52,153 bases of DNA from Nitrosomonas sp. (GTDB taxonomy: Bacteria > Pseudomonadota > Gammaproteobacteria > Burkholderiales > Nitrosomonadaceae), in the NCBI GenBank assembly GCA_020446045.1, contig JAGRFM010000008.1, forward strand, positions 1-52,153. The letters are read 5' to 3'. Under the pieces are notes generated by a model. It worked only from the letters and a program-made list of their open reading frames with translations, ran no database searches and was not told the DNA's origin. The position numbers were made by a program, and so were the translations under genes. Within the stretch, counting starts at the first letter, position 1; every line of letters begins with the position of its first letter. Positions 7,169 to 17,219 of this stretch are shown here, one piece after another.

Positions 7169-10069
7169 TTAAGTTGCCACCAGAACCCGAATCGCATCGA
7201 GTCTAAAATGTGCAGCTTTCACCGCTTCTTGTACATGTTCCAACTGGCGTTCAAAAAATTGAATTTCTTCTGCGCGCACATTGGGATTAACCAGTTTCAA
7301 GGCTTTTAGCCGGTCAATTTCCGATACCAGCATTTCCGTTGCCTGAATTCCGGTCTGCTTGGTCATGGCTGGCATTTGTTTTTCTGCAAGCTGCTCGCTT
7401 GCGGCAATCATGTCTTTAATGGCTTCTTTTTTGAGCGTGACGATCTGCCCCGCGATGTCTTGCGACACAACCGTCAAACATTGATTAATCGTCTGGTGAT
7501 CCAATGCGGCATAATCTGCCTGCCCCTGTTCGTCAATCAGGGTACGAATCATCGCTGGCGGCAAACTGCATTTGCCGGCAACGGTAATTGATGCGGTATC
7601 CAGAATAAACACACATTCCAGAAACAATATGCCGGGCCGTGCAGCACGATGGGAAAATCCGGCAACGGACGTATTACCGGATTCATCACCGGTAACACGC
7701 TCCATGGCATGGACGACCATGGGATGTTCCCAGGAAAGAAACTGCATGTCTTCATTGGCCAGCGCAGTATCCCGGTCATAGGTAATAATTACCCCCTCAT
7801 CGTGCAAACCGGGAAATGCTGATGTCATATGCTCACTGGGTTCAATACGGTAACTTCCGGCGCGGTGTTCCTCAGTGTGCACGCCAAAGCAATCGAAAGC
7901 AATATCCATATAGTGTTGCAGTGTGGTGTCAGCATCCTGCTTACAAGCCGTTTGGTAAAGCTGCGCGGCAATATGCGGCCTGAACGAATTATATTCGAGC
8001 AAACGGTCACGCCCATGGTCAAGCGCTTCCTTCAGCAGATGATTGGTTTTCTGCGTGTGATCGATGAGTTCATAAAACGGAACCGCGTCGAGATTGCGTT
8101 GATGCAGTGCAACGACAAGCTCCGGTTCCACCTGCTGATAAACCGCCTGCCCTGTGGGACAGGTTTTCTCCAGTGCATTGAGGCCGTCGTGGCACCAATT
8201 CAACATCACGGCCTGCGCGCTGTTTTGCAGATACGGCACGTGAATTTTTATGGTTTCCGTTTGACCAATACGATCCAGACGCCCGATACGCTGTTCGAGC
8301 AAATCCGGATTAAACGGCAAGTCAAACAAAACCAGATGATGTGCAAACTGGAAATTACGTCCTTCACTGCCGATTTCCGAGCAAATCAATAGTTGGCTGC
8401 CGGATTCCTTATCGGCAAAAAAAGCCGCGGCACGATCACGCTCAAGCAGACTCATTTGTTCATGAAATACCGGAAAAGGCTTGCCGGTGCGCATTTTAAG
8501 CGCATGAGCAAGATCACAAGCGGTCAATGCACTCGCTGTAATAACCAGGATTTTCTCTGGCTTGAGCCTGCGCATCGTTTCGTACAGCTTCTCAATACGA
8601 GGATCGAAATCCGTCCAGTCGGATTCCGGTGTTTCCGCTTCACCCGCCTGATAAATCAATTCCGGGTACAATAACAATTTAGGCTGAGACAGGTTTTCCG
8701 ATTCAAATTCAGTCAGTATGGCATCATATTCTGCGGGCAACGGCAATGGTTCAGGAATCAGCTTCCGTCCCGGAAACCCTTTTACCGCAGCGCGCGTGTT
8801 TCGAAACAGTACGCGCCCCGTACCATGCCGATCGAGCAGTGATTCGGCAAGCGCCTGTTTTAATGCTGTTCTGGTTTCTTCGTGATCGGCTGTTTTTTCA
8901 AGTTCAGTGAGATCGGATAACATTTGCGCTGTATCAGCAAACGATAACAGCGTCTCGCGAATGGCGCTTGTCAGGAGTTGATTGTTCAACAGCGCCTCTA
9001 CAGCATCAGCTATCGGTTCATACGCCTGTTCCTCGGCAAGAAAATGCGGATAGTCGTCAAAACGATTGGAATCCAGCAGTCTTAAGCGGGCAAAATGGCT
9101 CACCTTACCCAATTGCTCGGGGGTTGCGGTCAGCAAGAGAACGCCCTTGATATGGCTCGCCAGTTTTTCGATAACCTGATAAGCCTGGCTCGGCGAATTT
9201 TCCGACCATTCAAGATGATGCGCCTCGTCCACAACCAGCAAATCCCATTCACCGTCCAGAGCGGCCTGATAGGCTTTTGTGTTGTCGCATAAAAATCCCA
9301 GGCTGCATAAAACCAGCTGTTCACTGTGGAAAGGGTTTTCTGTGGGATCGCTTTCTTCCAATGCGGCAAAACGTTCATCGTCAAAAATACTAAAGTTAAG
9401 ATTAAAGCGTCGCAACATTTCCACCAGCCATTGATGAATCAATGTTTCAGGAACGACAATTAATATCCGTCTGGCGCGTTCGGTCAATAACTGCTGATGC
9501 AAAATCAAACCGGCTTCGATGGTTTTTCCCAATCCTACTTCATCGGCAAGCAATACCCGCGGCGCATAACGCCGGCCAACTTCATGCGCGATATACAGTT
9601 GATGGGGAATGAGGCTGGTCCGTGCGCCAAGTAAACCAAACAACGGTGTTTTACCAAGCTGATTGATTAATCGCCAGGTTTGATAACGCACCTGAAACCA
9701 TTTATCCGCATCGATATGCTGATTGAACAATCGGTCAACAGGCTGGCTAAACTGAATGTAATGGGCTAATTGATCTTCCGGCAATACTATCAGTTCGCCC
9801 TGAGAATCGAGGCCGGTATAAATCAACAAGCCCTCTTCATCGTTGACGGATGTCACTTGAACCGTAACGCCGTGTAGATTGGAAATTCTATCGCCGATAT
9901 TAAAAATGGCGCGGGTCAGCGGCGCCGATTGACGCGAATACGAGCGTGTCTCGTCAGTCGATGCAAAAGTAATACTGACAACACGCCCTTCTACGGAACG
10001 AACTGTTCCCAAGCCTAATTGTAAATCAACGTCGCAAATCCAACGCTGACCGGGTTTAAAATCACTCAT
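7169..10069 (-). CDS. rapA: RNA polymerase-associated SWI2/SNF2 ATPase RapA
   Basis: The 966-aa protein matches the full length of E. coli RapA (968 aa), which binds RNA polymerase and promotes its recycling. Tudor-like N-terminal domains ([10 protein letters not shown]) are followed by an ATPase with Walker [10 protein letters not shown] (175-183) and DEAH at 281-284. The helicase C domain ends with motif VI in [12 protein letters not shown], and the C-terminus is the RapA-specific region. It is followed by pyrF 29 bp downstream. Identification rests on overall domain order and length. Confidence 0.95.
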   Translation of the reverse strand: MSDFKPGQRWICDVDLQLGLGTVRSVEGRVVSITFASTDETRSYSRQSAPLTRAIFNIGDRISNLHGVTVQVTSVNDEEGLLIYTGLDSQGELIVLPEDQLAHYIQFSQPVDRLFNQHIDADKWFQVRYQTWRLINQLGKTPLFGLLGARTSLIPHQLYIAHEVGRRYAPRVLLADEVGLGKTIEAGLILHQQLLTERARRILIVVPETLIHQWLVEMLRRFNLNFSIFDDERFAALEESDPTENPFHSEQLVLCSLGFLCDNTKAYQAALDGEWDLLVVDEAHHLEWSENSPSQAYQVIEKLASHIKGVLLLTATPEQLGKVSHFARLRLLDSNRFDDYPHFLAEEQAYEPIADAVEALLNNQLLTSAIRETLLSFADTAQMLSDLTELEKTADHEETRTALKQALAESLLDRHGTGRVLFRNTRAAVKGFPGRKLIPEPLPLPAEYDAILTEFESENLSQPKLLLYPELIYQAGEAETPESDWTDFDPRIEKLYETMRRLKPEKILVITASALTACDLAHALKMRTGKPFPVFHEQMSLLERDRAAAFFADKESGSQLLICSEIGSEGRNFQFAHHLVLFDLPFNPDLLEQRIGRLDRIGQTETIKIHVPYLQNSAQAVMLNWCHDGLNALEKTCPTGQAVYQQVEPELVVALHQRNLDAVPFYELIDHTQKTNHLLKEALDHGRDRLLEYNSFRPHIAAQLYQTACKQDADTTLQHYMDIAFDCFGVHTEEHRAGSYRIEPSEHMTSAFPGLHDEGVIITYDRDTALANEDMQFLSWEHPMVVHAMERVTGDESGNTSVAGFSHRAARPGILFLECVFILDTASITVAGKCSLPPAMIRTLIDEQGQADYAALDHQTINQCLTVVSQDIAGQIVTLKKEAIKDMIAASEQLAEKQMPAMTKQTGIQATEMLVSEIDRLKALKLVNPNVRAEEIQFFERQLEHVQEAVKAAHFRLDAIRVLVAT

Positions 10070-10212
10070 GACAATGATTTAGAAAAGTTTGATAGCGTAC
10101 ACTAAAAGTGTATCCCTGGCACAAAAAGTTCCATCATTGTAACGGTCAACTGAGGTTTTCAGGATCATCAATCAATCGTGTATAGCCCCATTCAGGATAT
10201 GAGACACAAACA

Positions 10213-10821
10213 CTATTCTCGGTGTGGTTTTTTGGCCAGTTTACGTTGCAAGGTACGGCGATGCATGTTCAGAATTTTGGCGGTTACGGAAATATTGTTA
10301 TCGTTCTCCGCCAATATACGATGAATATATTCCCATTCTAACCGGCCCACAGATAAAGGGTTAGCGCTAATCGGCGTATCGACTTCACCATTAGTGCGTT
10401 CAAAAGCCGCCATAATTTCATCCGCGTCGACCGGTTTCGCTAAATAATGCGTTGCACCAAGCTTGATCGCCTCTACCGCCGTCGCAATACTGGCGTAACC
10501 GGTCAGCATGACGATACGTGTACCCGGATCAAGCGCTTTCAGTTTCTCGACCAACACCAGCCCGGATTCGTTCGCCAGTTTGAGATCGACTATGGCGTAT
10601 TCCGGCGCCATCGTTTCGGCTGCTGTCATTGCGTCATCTATGTTATAGGTTACCTGCACGCCAAACCCGCGTTTCGTCATAGCCCTGGCCAAAACATCAC
10701 AAAACGTCTTATCGTCATCGACGATCAACAGGCTGGGCTGTTCGGCTGCATCCTCATTCGTATCGGTAGCTAAACCGGTAGCGTTGAATGTCGTTTCCGT
10801 CATGGCATTTATCCTATTCAT
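10213..10821 (-). CDS. regA: Redox response regulator RegA/PrrA/ActR family
   Basis: The receiver domain begins SLLIVDDDKTF; the phospho-acceptor Asp is in AIVDLKLANESG (about residue 79) and the conserved Lys in LAKPVDADE. The C-terminal Fis-type helix-turn-helix (NNISVTAKILNMHRRTLQRK) is the RegA signature. The kinase gene regB ends 5 bp upstream. In proteobacteria this pair controls respiration and redox metabolism. An 18-bp tandem duplication supplies two in-frame ATGs (10821 and 10803), each with its own AGGA, so translation may begin at either, giving 202 or 196 aa. Confidence 0.92.
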   Translation of the reverse strand: MNRINAMTETTFNATGLATDTNEDAAEQPSLLIVDDDKTFCDVLARAMTKRGFGVQVTYNIDDAMTAAETMAPEYAIVDLKLANESGLVLVEKLKALDPGTRIVMLTGYASIATAVEAIKLGATHYLAKPVDADEIMAAFERTNGEVDTPISANPLSVGRLEWEYIHRILAENDNNISVTAKILNMHRRTLQRKLAKKPHRE

Positions 10822-10836
10822 GGCGTTTATCCTATT
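10801..10836 (-). repeat. Tandem duplication of the regA translation start (2 x 18 bp)
   Basis: On the minus strand, AATAGGATAAACGCCATG is followed directly by AATAGGATAAATGCCATG, with a single mismatch. Each unit holds an AGGA about 8 bases before an ATG. Because 18 is divisible by 3, both ATGs are in the regA frame. The first unit also contains the last codons and stop of regB. Confidence 0.9.
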
Positions 10837-12086
10837 AAAGGCAAAGTTACCTGGGTGCAGGCGCCGCCATTCTCCAGATTGAACAAATGGACGCTCCCAC
10901 CCAGACGTTCGATATTGGCATTGGCCAGAAACAGGCCAATCCCGAATCCCTGGCCGGGCGCCTTACTGGTAAAAAACGCTTCACCGGCCCGCTGGGTGGC
11001 TTCAGCGGTCAGACCTTCACCGTCATCAATAATCTCCAGATGAAAATGCTGCGTATCCCAGTGACTCTTAATTTCGATATGCTGCGATGATGCATCAGCC
11101 GCATTATTCAGCAGGTTCAATAACGACTGACTGAGCAACTGACTGTCCATGATTTTAGGCGCGGGAGTCGGTCCATCCTTTTGATAACTGAAATTAACTG
11201 CTGGCCGTATCAACTTCCATTTTTCCAATACCGAATCCATGAATACATCGACGGGTAATTGGCCGCCCCCTTCAACTCTTGCTTGCCCGGCTTTGGCCAG
11301 CAACTGCGTCAAAGTCTGCTTACAATGGGTAATCTGGTCACGCAAAATATGAACATTATGTTGAAATTCAGAGTCTTGAGGATATTCCTTTTGCAATTCA
11401 CCGGTAATAACAGCCATTGTCGATAACGGCGTTCCCAGTTCATGGGCTGCACCCGCCGCCAGTGTGCCCAATGCGATAATCTGTTCATTACGCAGCGCCT
11501 GTTCACGCGCCTGCGCCAGATCGTGGTCGCGGTCACGGATGGAACTATTCATTTTGACCACATACCAGGCAATAATAATGGTACTGAGCACGAATGTCAG
11601 CCACATGCCGGACACATGCAAGTTGAATTCAACCAGATGCTGGTCATGATCGTGTGGTAACGGAATATAATTAAACAACAAAAAGGTATAGCATCCAATC
11701 GTAATAACGGATAACGTCCAGGTATACCGCCATGGCAGCGTAGTGGCAGCAATTGTGATCGGCAACAGATAGAGCGAAATAAACGGATTGGTAGAACCGC
11801 CACTGAAATAAAGCAATGCACTGAGTGCAAAAACATCAATCAGTAATTGTGCAAAAAATTCGATGTTCGATACCGGCCATTTTCGGCGCAGGCGCATGCA
11901 GGTCAACACATTGGCCACCGCCAGCAAAACGACTACGACGACTATTTCAGCCCACGGAATATCTATCGCCATAATGATATAAACAAGGCTAAATGTCAGA
12001 CATTGCGCAAGAATGGCAATATTTCTGAGCATGAACAAGCGCAACAGATTTTTACTAAGCGGAGCTTGACTGAAACTGTTCAACAT
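10827..12086 (-). CDS. regB: Redox sensor histidine kinase RegB/PrrB family
   Basis: The 419-aa membrane kinase has about six predicted transmembrane helices in residues 1-180. The RegB quinone-sensing heptapeptide GGSTNPF is at 96-102. The phosphorylated histidine is H215 (AAGAAHELGTPLS), and the ATPase has N-box NLLNNAADAS and GFGIGLFLAN. A cysteine at 255 lies exactly 40 residues after H215, the same spacing as H225 and C265 of Rhodobacter RegB, where the Cys is redox-active. It precedes regA with 5 bp between. Its upstream region is shared with a divergent CLC gene. Confidence 0.93.
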   Translation of the reverse strand: MLNSFSQAPLSKNLLRLFMLRNIAILAQCLTFSLVYIIMAIDIPWAEIVVVVVLLAVANVLTCMRLRRKWPVSNIEFFAQLLIDVFALSALLYFSGGSTNPFISLYLLPITIAATTLPWRYTWTLSVITIGCYTFLLFNYIPLPHDHDQHLVEFNLHVSGMWLTFVLSTIIIAWYVVKMNSSIRDRDHDLAQAREQALRNEQIIALGTLAAGAAHELGTPLSTMAVITGELQKEYPQDSEFQHNVHILRDQITHCKQTLTQLLAKAGQARVEGGGQLPVDVFMDSVLEKWKLIRPAVNFSYQKDGPTPAPKIMDSQLLSQSLLNLLNNAADASSQHIEIKSHWDTQHFHLEIIDDGEGLTAEATQRAGEAFFTSKAPGQGFGIGLFLANANIERLGGSVHLFNLENGGACTQVTLPLIG

Positions 12087-12198
12087 GACACTGTTGTTTT
12101 GAAGACTATGATAATTAATAACAGCAAACGTATAACTTTAACCCAATTTCACCGTAAAACCGATGCGACATATTGTCGCAACTGCCAAAACACTTTTC

Positions 12199-13926
12199 AT
12201 GCCTGATTATTCCCAAAACAATTTGCGCGACATTCTGTTTCAGGCCTTAATCGCCGCATGCGTCGGCGCCGCATCCGCCTATGCATCACTGTTTTTTTTA
12301 TGGGCAATCGATCAGATGCACCAATTGCTGGTTGGCGCCAAAGGTGAAGCTTTTTATACCCATTTGGAGAATATACCCGTATGGCAATTGTTTTTACTCC
12401 CGGTTCTCGGTGCAATAACCGTCCGGCTGATTATACAGTACGGCATGCCGGAACAACGCCATCATGGTCCGGCCGATGCTATTGCCGCCGTACGTAACGG
12501 GAAAGGCCTTCTATCCATCAGGGCGGGGATCGGCAGCGCTACCGCCAGCATTGTCTCCATCGGCAGTGGCGCATCGGTCGGCCGGTACGGGCCAGCCGTT
12601 CATCTGGGCGCATCACTGGGATCCTGGTTTTCACAATTATTGAAATTATCGCCCGAACAGAACAAAACATTATTGGCCTGTGGCGTAGCCGGCGCAATTT
12701 CAGCTTCATTTTCCGCGCCACTGGCTGGCCTGGTGTTTGCGCACGAAGCGATTCTGGGCCGCTTCGGATACCGGTCAATCATGCCGATTGCTATTGCTTC
12801 TGTGGTCGCCAGCACTATCGCCCACATCCATGATTTTGACAATATCATTTTCATGCTGCCAGAGATTTCAATTACGGCCAACTGGGAATATCTCCTCTTT
12901 GCGCTGCTCGGCGTTATCGGCGGCGCCCTCGCCGTGTTATATATGGCTTCCATGCATCAGGCCACACAGTTCGCGCAGAACCTCCCCATTTCCGCAATGG
13001 CGCGGGCCGCGCTGGGAGGCATGATACTCGGCGGCATCATCGTTATTTTTCCGCAAACATTCGGTCTCGGAGAACATATCATTCGTGATGCCTTACATCT
13101 GCAATTTGCCATGAGCACTCTGGCGTTATTGGTTCTCGTTAAATTACTGGCAACATCGGTCAGTTTTGCGGCGGGCTTCTCTGGCGGCATATTCGGTCCG
13201 GCACTGTTTCTGGGCGCCATGGCCGGAACTGCATTCGGTTTGGCCATGCATGAAGCGACAGAGTTGACTTCATCGCCTGCTGTCTACGGTGTAGTCGGCA
13301 TGGGTGCGGTAATCAGCCGTGTAATCGGTGCGCCGATCACAACGATCTTAATCGTGTTTGAATTAACCGGCAATTATTCATTGATGACGGCCGTTATGGT
13401 TTCGGTTGTTGCCGGTGGCACCGTTACCCGGCAATTGTTCAATCAGTCCTATTTCTACCATCAACTGCGCATGCGCGGAATAGCACCTGAAACAACAGCC
13501 ACCGAACAAACGTTGCATGAAGTACCGGTCAGCGCCTTGACATCGAATTCATTCGTCAAGCTAACAGACACCATGACCGTATCAACAGCACGCAGCCAAA
13601 TAATCGACCATTCCAGCGACACCGGTTATGTCGTCGATTCAAACAACCGCCTTTTAGGAATCGTGCATGCATCCGACCTGCTTGCAATCGATGACAAAGA
13701 GCAACAATCAAAACCCATTACCGGCATCCTTATCACACCGCCAGTCGTGTTAACTGAAACGATGAGCGTACACACAGCTTATCTGAAATTAAAAGATTTT
13801 AAGGGCGCCGCAGTACCGTTGGTAGGTGATTTTGAAACACTGCAAATGCGGGGCATCGTGTATGTCAGTGATTTAGTCAGTGCCAGTTTGCAGGCTTTTA
13901 AAAAAAACCGCGAAAATTCAGATTAA
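12199..13926 (+). CDS. CLC-family chloride channel/transporter with CBS pair
   Basis: About 575 aa if translation starts at MPDYSQNNLRD (12199); an in-frame ATG at 12163 is possible, and neither has a strong ribosome binding site. The membrane domain carries GSGASVGRYGP (residues 122-132) and SGGIFGPALFLGA, two of the anion-filter motifs. A pair of CBS domains follows from about residue 445. The position of the gating glutamate (GREGP in E. coli ClcA) is tyrosine here (Y130), so classical Cl-/H+ exchange is doubtful and channel-like behaviour more likely. It is divergent from regB with about 110 bp between. The substrate is assumed to be chloride. Confidence 0.9.
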   Translation: MPDYSQNNLRDILFQALIAACVGAASAYASLFFLWAIDQMHQLLVGAKGEAFYTHLENIPVWQLFLLPVLGAITVRLIIQYGMPEQRHHGPADAIAAVRNGKGLLSIRAGIGSATASIVSIGSGASVGRYGPAVHLGASLGSWFSQLLKLSPEQNKTLLACGVAGAISASFSAPLAGLVFAHEAILGRFGYRSIMPIAIASVVASTIAHIHDFDNIIFMLPEISITANWEYLLFALLGVIGGALAVLYMASMHQATQFAQNLPISAMARAALGGMILGGIIVIFPQTFGLGEHIIRDALHLQFAMSTLALLVLVKLLATSVSFAAGFSGGIFGPALFLGAMAGTAFGLAMHEATELTSSPAVYGVVGMGAVISRVIGAPITTILIVFELTGNYSLMTAVMVSVVAGGTVTRQLFNQSYFYHQLRMRGIAPETTATEQTLHEVPVSALTSNSFVKLTDTMTVSTARSQIIDHSSDTGYVVDSNNRLLGIVHASDLLAIDDKEQQSKPITGILITPPVVLTETMSVHTAYLKLKDFKGAAVPLVGDFETLQMRGIVYVSDLVSASLQAFKKNRENSD

Positions 13927-14113
13927 CCGGATCATGGTAACAGACCCTTTTTTCAGTTAAAATTCGCAATCTGCATTTTTTACACAGAAAGAACAAGTTG
14001 TTGAAATTCAATATATTACATAAAATCACGCGAAATTGATTCGGGACAGCAATTCCCCACAGTGAAATCGCATCGATGATTTCCTGAAAACAAGCATAAA
14101 CTTATTAATAATT

Positions 14114-15229
14114 ATGATTCTAATTTTAGTTCCCAATACCCGGTCCGACAGTCCGGAGTATAAACAGTTATTTAACCACCTGGTTAATTTGGCTGGCATT
14201 ACGACACGCGTACATACTGAGGTCGGCTCAGAACAAACCCTGACGGAAATATATCTGATCGGAAATACCAAAGCATTATCGCTTGACGAGATCAAAAATC
14301 TACCCTGTGTCGAGAGTGTCGTTCGTATATCCGAAGAATATCGCATTCTTGGCCGCCATCAGAATGACGAAAGATCCACCAGCTTCGTGTATAACGATGT
14401 TGTTTTCGGTCAAGACACGTTAAACGTGTTTGCCGGCTTATGCGCTGTCGATACGTTGGAACATGTTGAAATCATGATGCGGACATTACAGGAAAATGGT
14501 CAAGTGTGTACCCGTATGGGCGCCTACAAACCCAGAACCAGTCCTTATGCCTTCCAGGGTCATGGAAAAACCTGCCTGCCTTATGTTTTTGATCTGGCCG
14601 GAAAATACGGCATTAAAGTTATTGCGATGGAAATAACGCATGAAATCCATCTGGATGAAATCCGGACTGCCTTGCATCAAACCGGCAATCCAACCGGCAT
14701 TATGCTGCAAATCGGCACCCGCAACACACAGAATTTTGAGTTACTGAAAATCGTCGGCCGTCAGCAGGAATTTCCCGTGCTGATCAAACGCGGATTTGGC
14801 ATTACGCTGGATGAATCATTAAATGCAGCGGAATATCTGGCGTCAGAAGGCAATCGCAAGGTTGTATTTGGGTTACGCGGCATGAAAACCAATATGGGTG
14901 ATCCACACCGCAATTTTGTCGATTTCGCGCATGTTCCTGTCGTCAAACGGTTGACACGCATGCCGGTTTGTATCGATCCATCCCATTCTGTCGGAACGCG
15001 CGCCGCTTCACCCGATGGCATCCTGGATGTCATGCATGTCACGGCGCAAGGGATAATTGCGGGCGCCAATATGGTGCTGGTCGATTTCCATCCGGTTCCC
15101 AGCAAGGCACTGGTTGACGGCCCTCAGGCCCTGTTATTAAAAGAACTGCCGTTATTCCTGGAAGATATACAAATTGCCCGTGACGCATACTTGAAGCGCA
15201 CTGAACTGATAAAACGTTATCAGGATTAA
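14114..15229 (+). CDS. Divergent type I-beta DAHP synthase-like aldolase
   Basis: The 371-aa protein has an N-terminal ferredoxin-like domain (about 1-75) and a TIM barrel of the DAHP synthase/KDO8P synthase fold. It keeps KPRTSPYAFQG (139-149), IGTRNTQNF, LIKRGFG and DPSHSVG. Compared with the Thermotoga type, AGPCSVE is AGLCAVD (C110 kept) and VEVHPEP is VDFHPVP (metal Glu replaced by D324). The conserved CERGIRTFE strand reads FGLRGMKTN, so its Glu is lost. H291 and D335 are kept. It could be a working DAHP synthase or a paralogue with altered chemistry. ispH follows by 25 bp, probably in the same operon. Confidence 0.75.
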   Translation: MILILVPNTRSDSPEYKQLFNHLVNLAGITTRVHTEVGSEQTLTEIYLIGNTKALSLDEIKNLPCVESVVRISEEYRILGRHQNDERSTSFVYNDVVFGQDTLNVFAGLCAVDTLEHVEIMMRTLQENGQVCTRMGAYKPRTSPYAFQGHGKTCLPYVFDLAGKYGIKVIAMEITHEIHLDEIRTALHQTGNPTGIMLQIGTRNTQNFELLKIVGRQQEFPVLIKRGFGITLDESLNAAEYLASEGNRKVVFGLRGMKTNMGDPHRNFVDFAHVPVVKRLTRMPVCIDPSHSVGTRAASPDGILDVMHVTAQGIIAGANMVLVDFHPVPSKALVDGPQALLLKELPLFLEDIQIARDAYLKRTELIKRYQD

Positions 15230-15254
15230 ACGAATATTTTAGTGGAGAATATGA

Positions 15255-16199
15255 ATGGTTAAAGTATTACTTTCAAATCCCCGCGGCTTCTGCGCCGGTG
15301 TTGATCGTGCCATAGGCATTGTCGAACGTGCGCTGTCGATGCATGGCGCACCGATTTATGTTCGTCACGAAGTGGTACATAATCGTTTTGTCGTTGAAGA
15401 TCTGGAAAATAAAGGCGCCATTTTTGTCGAGAATCTCGATGAAGTGCCAGAAAACAGTATCCTGATCTTCAGCGCACATGGCGTATCACACGCCGTACGC
15501 CGTGAAGCGGCCGAGCGCAAATTGAAAGTGTTTGATGCGACCTGCCCCCTGGTGACTAAAGTGCATGTAGAAGTGGCCAAAATGCGCAAGGACGGCAAGG
15601 AAATTATCATGATCGGGCATCAGGGGCATCCTGAGGTTGAAGGCACAATGGGTCAGGCTGAAGGGGACGACAAAGGCATGTACCTCGTCGAAACCGAAGA
15701 TGATGTTCAAACACTAAACGTCAAGGATGAATTCAACCTCGCTTATGTTACCCAGACGACACTGTCCGTTGACGATGCAGCACGTATCGTTGATGCATTG
15801 AAACAGCGTTTTCCCAAAATTACCGGCCCCAAGAAAGACGACATCTGCTACGCCACACAAAACCGGCAGGATGCTGTCAAGAAGATGGTCAAACAATGCG
15901 ATCTGGCTATTGTAGTGGGTTCGCCAAACAGCTCAAATTCAAACCGTTTATGCGAAGTCGCCCGCAATGCCAATATTGAAGCGTATATGGTTGACAATGC
16001 CGAGCAGCTAAAAGAAGAATGGTTTACAGGCAAGCGTCGTATCGGCATTACAGCAGGTGCATCGGCGCCTGAAATTCTAGTCCAGCAGGTTCTGGAGCGG
16101 ATCAAGCAGATTGGTTCGCAACAAGCCGGCGAGGCAGTGACGATTGAAGAACTCAGCGGTGTTGTAGAATCAATTGTTTTCCCATTACCCAAGGCTTAG
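15255..16199 (+). CDS. ispH: 4-hydroxy-3-methylbut-2-enyl diphosphate reductase
   Basis: IspH (LytB) makes IPP and DMAPP in the last step of the MEP isoprenoid pathway and uses a [4Fe-4S] cluster. The three cluster cysteines are visible: C13 (NPRGFCAGV), C97 ([12 protein letters not shown]) and C198 ([11 protein letters not shown]). The conserved EVEGTMGQ and [12 protein letters not shown] segments are also present. The start has GGAG 7 bases upstream. Its products ultimately feed hopanoid synthesis, for which genes lie at 27945-32746. A hairpin terminator follows at 16249. Confidence 0.97.
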   Translation: MVKVLLSNPRGFCAGVDRAIGIVERALSMHGAPIYVRHEVVHNRFVVEDLENKGAIFVENLDEVPENSILIFSAHGVSHAVRREAAERKLKVFDATCPLVTKVHVEVAKMRKDGKEIIMIGHQGHPEVEGTMGQAEGDDKGMYLVETEDDVQTLNVKDEFNLAYVTQTTLSVDDAARIVDALKQRFPKITGPKKDDICYATQNRQDAVKKMVKQCDLAIVVGSPNSSNSNRLCEVARNANIEAYMVDNAEQLKEEWFTGKRRIGITAGASAPEILVQQVLERIKQIGSQQAGEAVTIEELSGVVESIVFPLPKA

Positions 16200-16248
16200 C
16201 ACGCTATCAATTCGTGACCACATTGGTTTGTACACAATTAAAATAAAA

Positions 16249-16276
16249 AAGAACGCAGAATAACTGCTGCGTTCTT
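16249..16276. terminator. Bidirectional intrinsic terminator after ispH
   Basis: A 10-bp perfect stem AAGAACGCAG (16249-16258) pairs with CTGCGTTCTT (16267-16276) across an 8-nt loop, with an A-tract before it and TTTT after. It serves the convergent ispH and CsgG-like genes. Confidence 0.85.
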
Positions 16277-16288
16277 TTCATGTTCCGG

Positions 16289-17134
16289 CTAATTGACTTT
16301 AAGCGCCCCACCTGTCCCCAGGCCACCTTCAACATCTTGTGCTTCATAGTATTTTAAAGCCCGTACCATACCGTTGTATGCGTCGATAAATGCTGCAACA
16401 GTCGCCTGACCGGATGGTGTTCTTGAAAAACCGCTTAAAGCTGTGCTGCCTCTGCTGCCGAACGCGCCAAGCGCGGCACTAAAATTAGTCGCTGTTGCGC
16501 TGCCTTCAGATGCTGAAATCTGAACCGCCGAACGGATATCAAACAGGCTGAGCGTCACAACCGATACTCTGGATTCCATCATGCCACCGAGACGGCCAAT
16601 TGACGGATGCACAGTTGAACCCAATATACCCGCTACCGCGCCACCTAACTGCCCGGTTGAATCATCATCGATAATGATGCTTGGTTCCATGTAATAATCG
16701 GCTGCAACACGTTGCCCTGCATGTTGATTGGAACCGGCGCGATATTCACCCGAATTGCGTTGAATATCGGTAATGCGTGATAAACGGCTGTCAGTTCGCA
16801 GATTACCGATTGATGTGATAATAAAACAGTTGGATTGCTGCACGGCCAAACGAATAAGTGGCTCAATCGTGGTAATACTAGTCGCGCTTCCAAATCGGCC
16901 ATACCAGTCAGCAGCGCGCCCATCGTCAACGGCAAGTGTACCCAATGTTTTTTCGCAACGCTCCAACGTCGGATTTGCGCCGACACTGGCGCCACCCGCA
17001 GCCGCACCGGTACTCGCCGTTTGATAAGTACCCGGTGTCACATTTGCACACCCGGCAAGCGTTAGCACACATAACGAAAGAATTGGTTTCTTGTTTGACT
17101 CAATCCACGCACTGATCTTACCCGTTATTGGCAT
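16289..17134 (-). CDS. CsgG/HfaB-family lipoprotein
   Basis: The 281-aa exported protein has a lipobox LTLAGC with Cys29 as the lipidation site. The mature part resembles CsgG/HfaB proteins, which form outer-membrane secretion pores for curli or anchor holdfasts. Visible features are the early RCEKTLGTLAVDD, the IRLAVQQSNCFIITSIG helix-strand unit, the ADYYMEPSIIIDDD strand, and the SRVSVVTLSLFDIRSA strand near residue 190. There are no curlin (csgA/B) genes nearby, so it may have an independent envelope role. It is divergent from a Sel1 lipoprotein across 85 bp of AT-rich promoter DNA. Confidence 0.75.
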   Translation of the reverse strand: MPITGKISAWIESNKKPILSLCVLTLAGCANVTPGTYQTASTGAAAGGASVGANPTLERCEKTLGTLAVDDGRAADWYGRFGSATSITTIEPLIRLAVQQSNCFIITSIGNLRTDSRLSRITDIQRNSGEYRAGSNQHAGQRVAADYYMEPSIIIDDDSTGQLGGAVAGILGSTVHPSIGRLGGMMESRVSVVTLSLFDIRSAVQISASEGSATATNFSAALGAFGSRGSTALSGFSRTPSGQATVAAFIDAYNGMVRALKYYEAQDVEGGLGTGGALKVN

Positions 17135-17219
17135 ACATTCCCCCTTTTTGACAAAATTATATTTTTTTACCTTTTGATTATAATATGATATTAATCACAT
17201 AGTTAAAAAAAAAGTCAAT

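Noticed and set aside
17148-17184. Sigma-70 promoter TTGACA...TATAAT before the Sel1 gene
   Set aside because: The spacing is 25 bp, too long for a normal promoter; only the -10-like box stands out.
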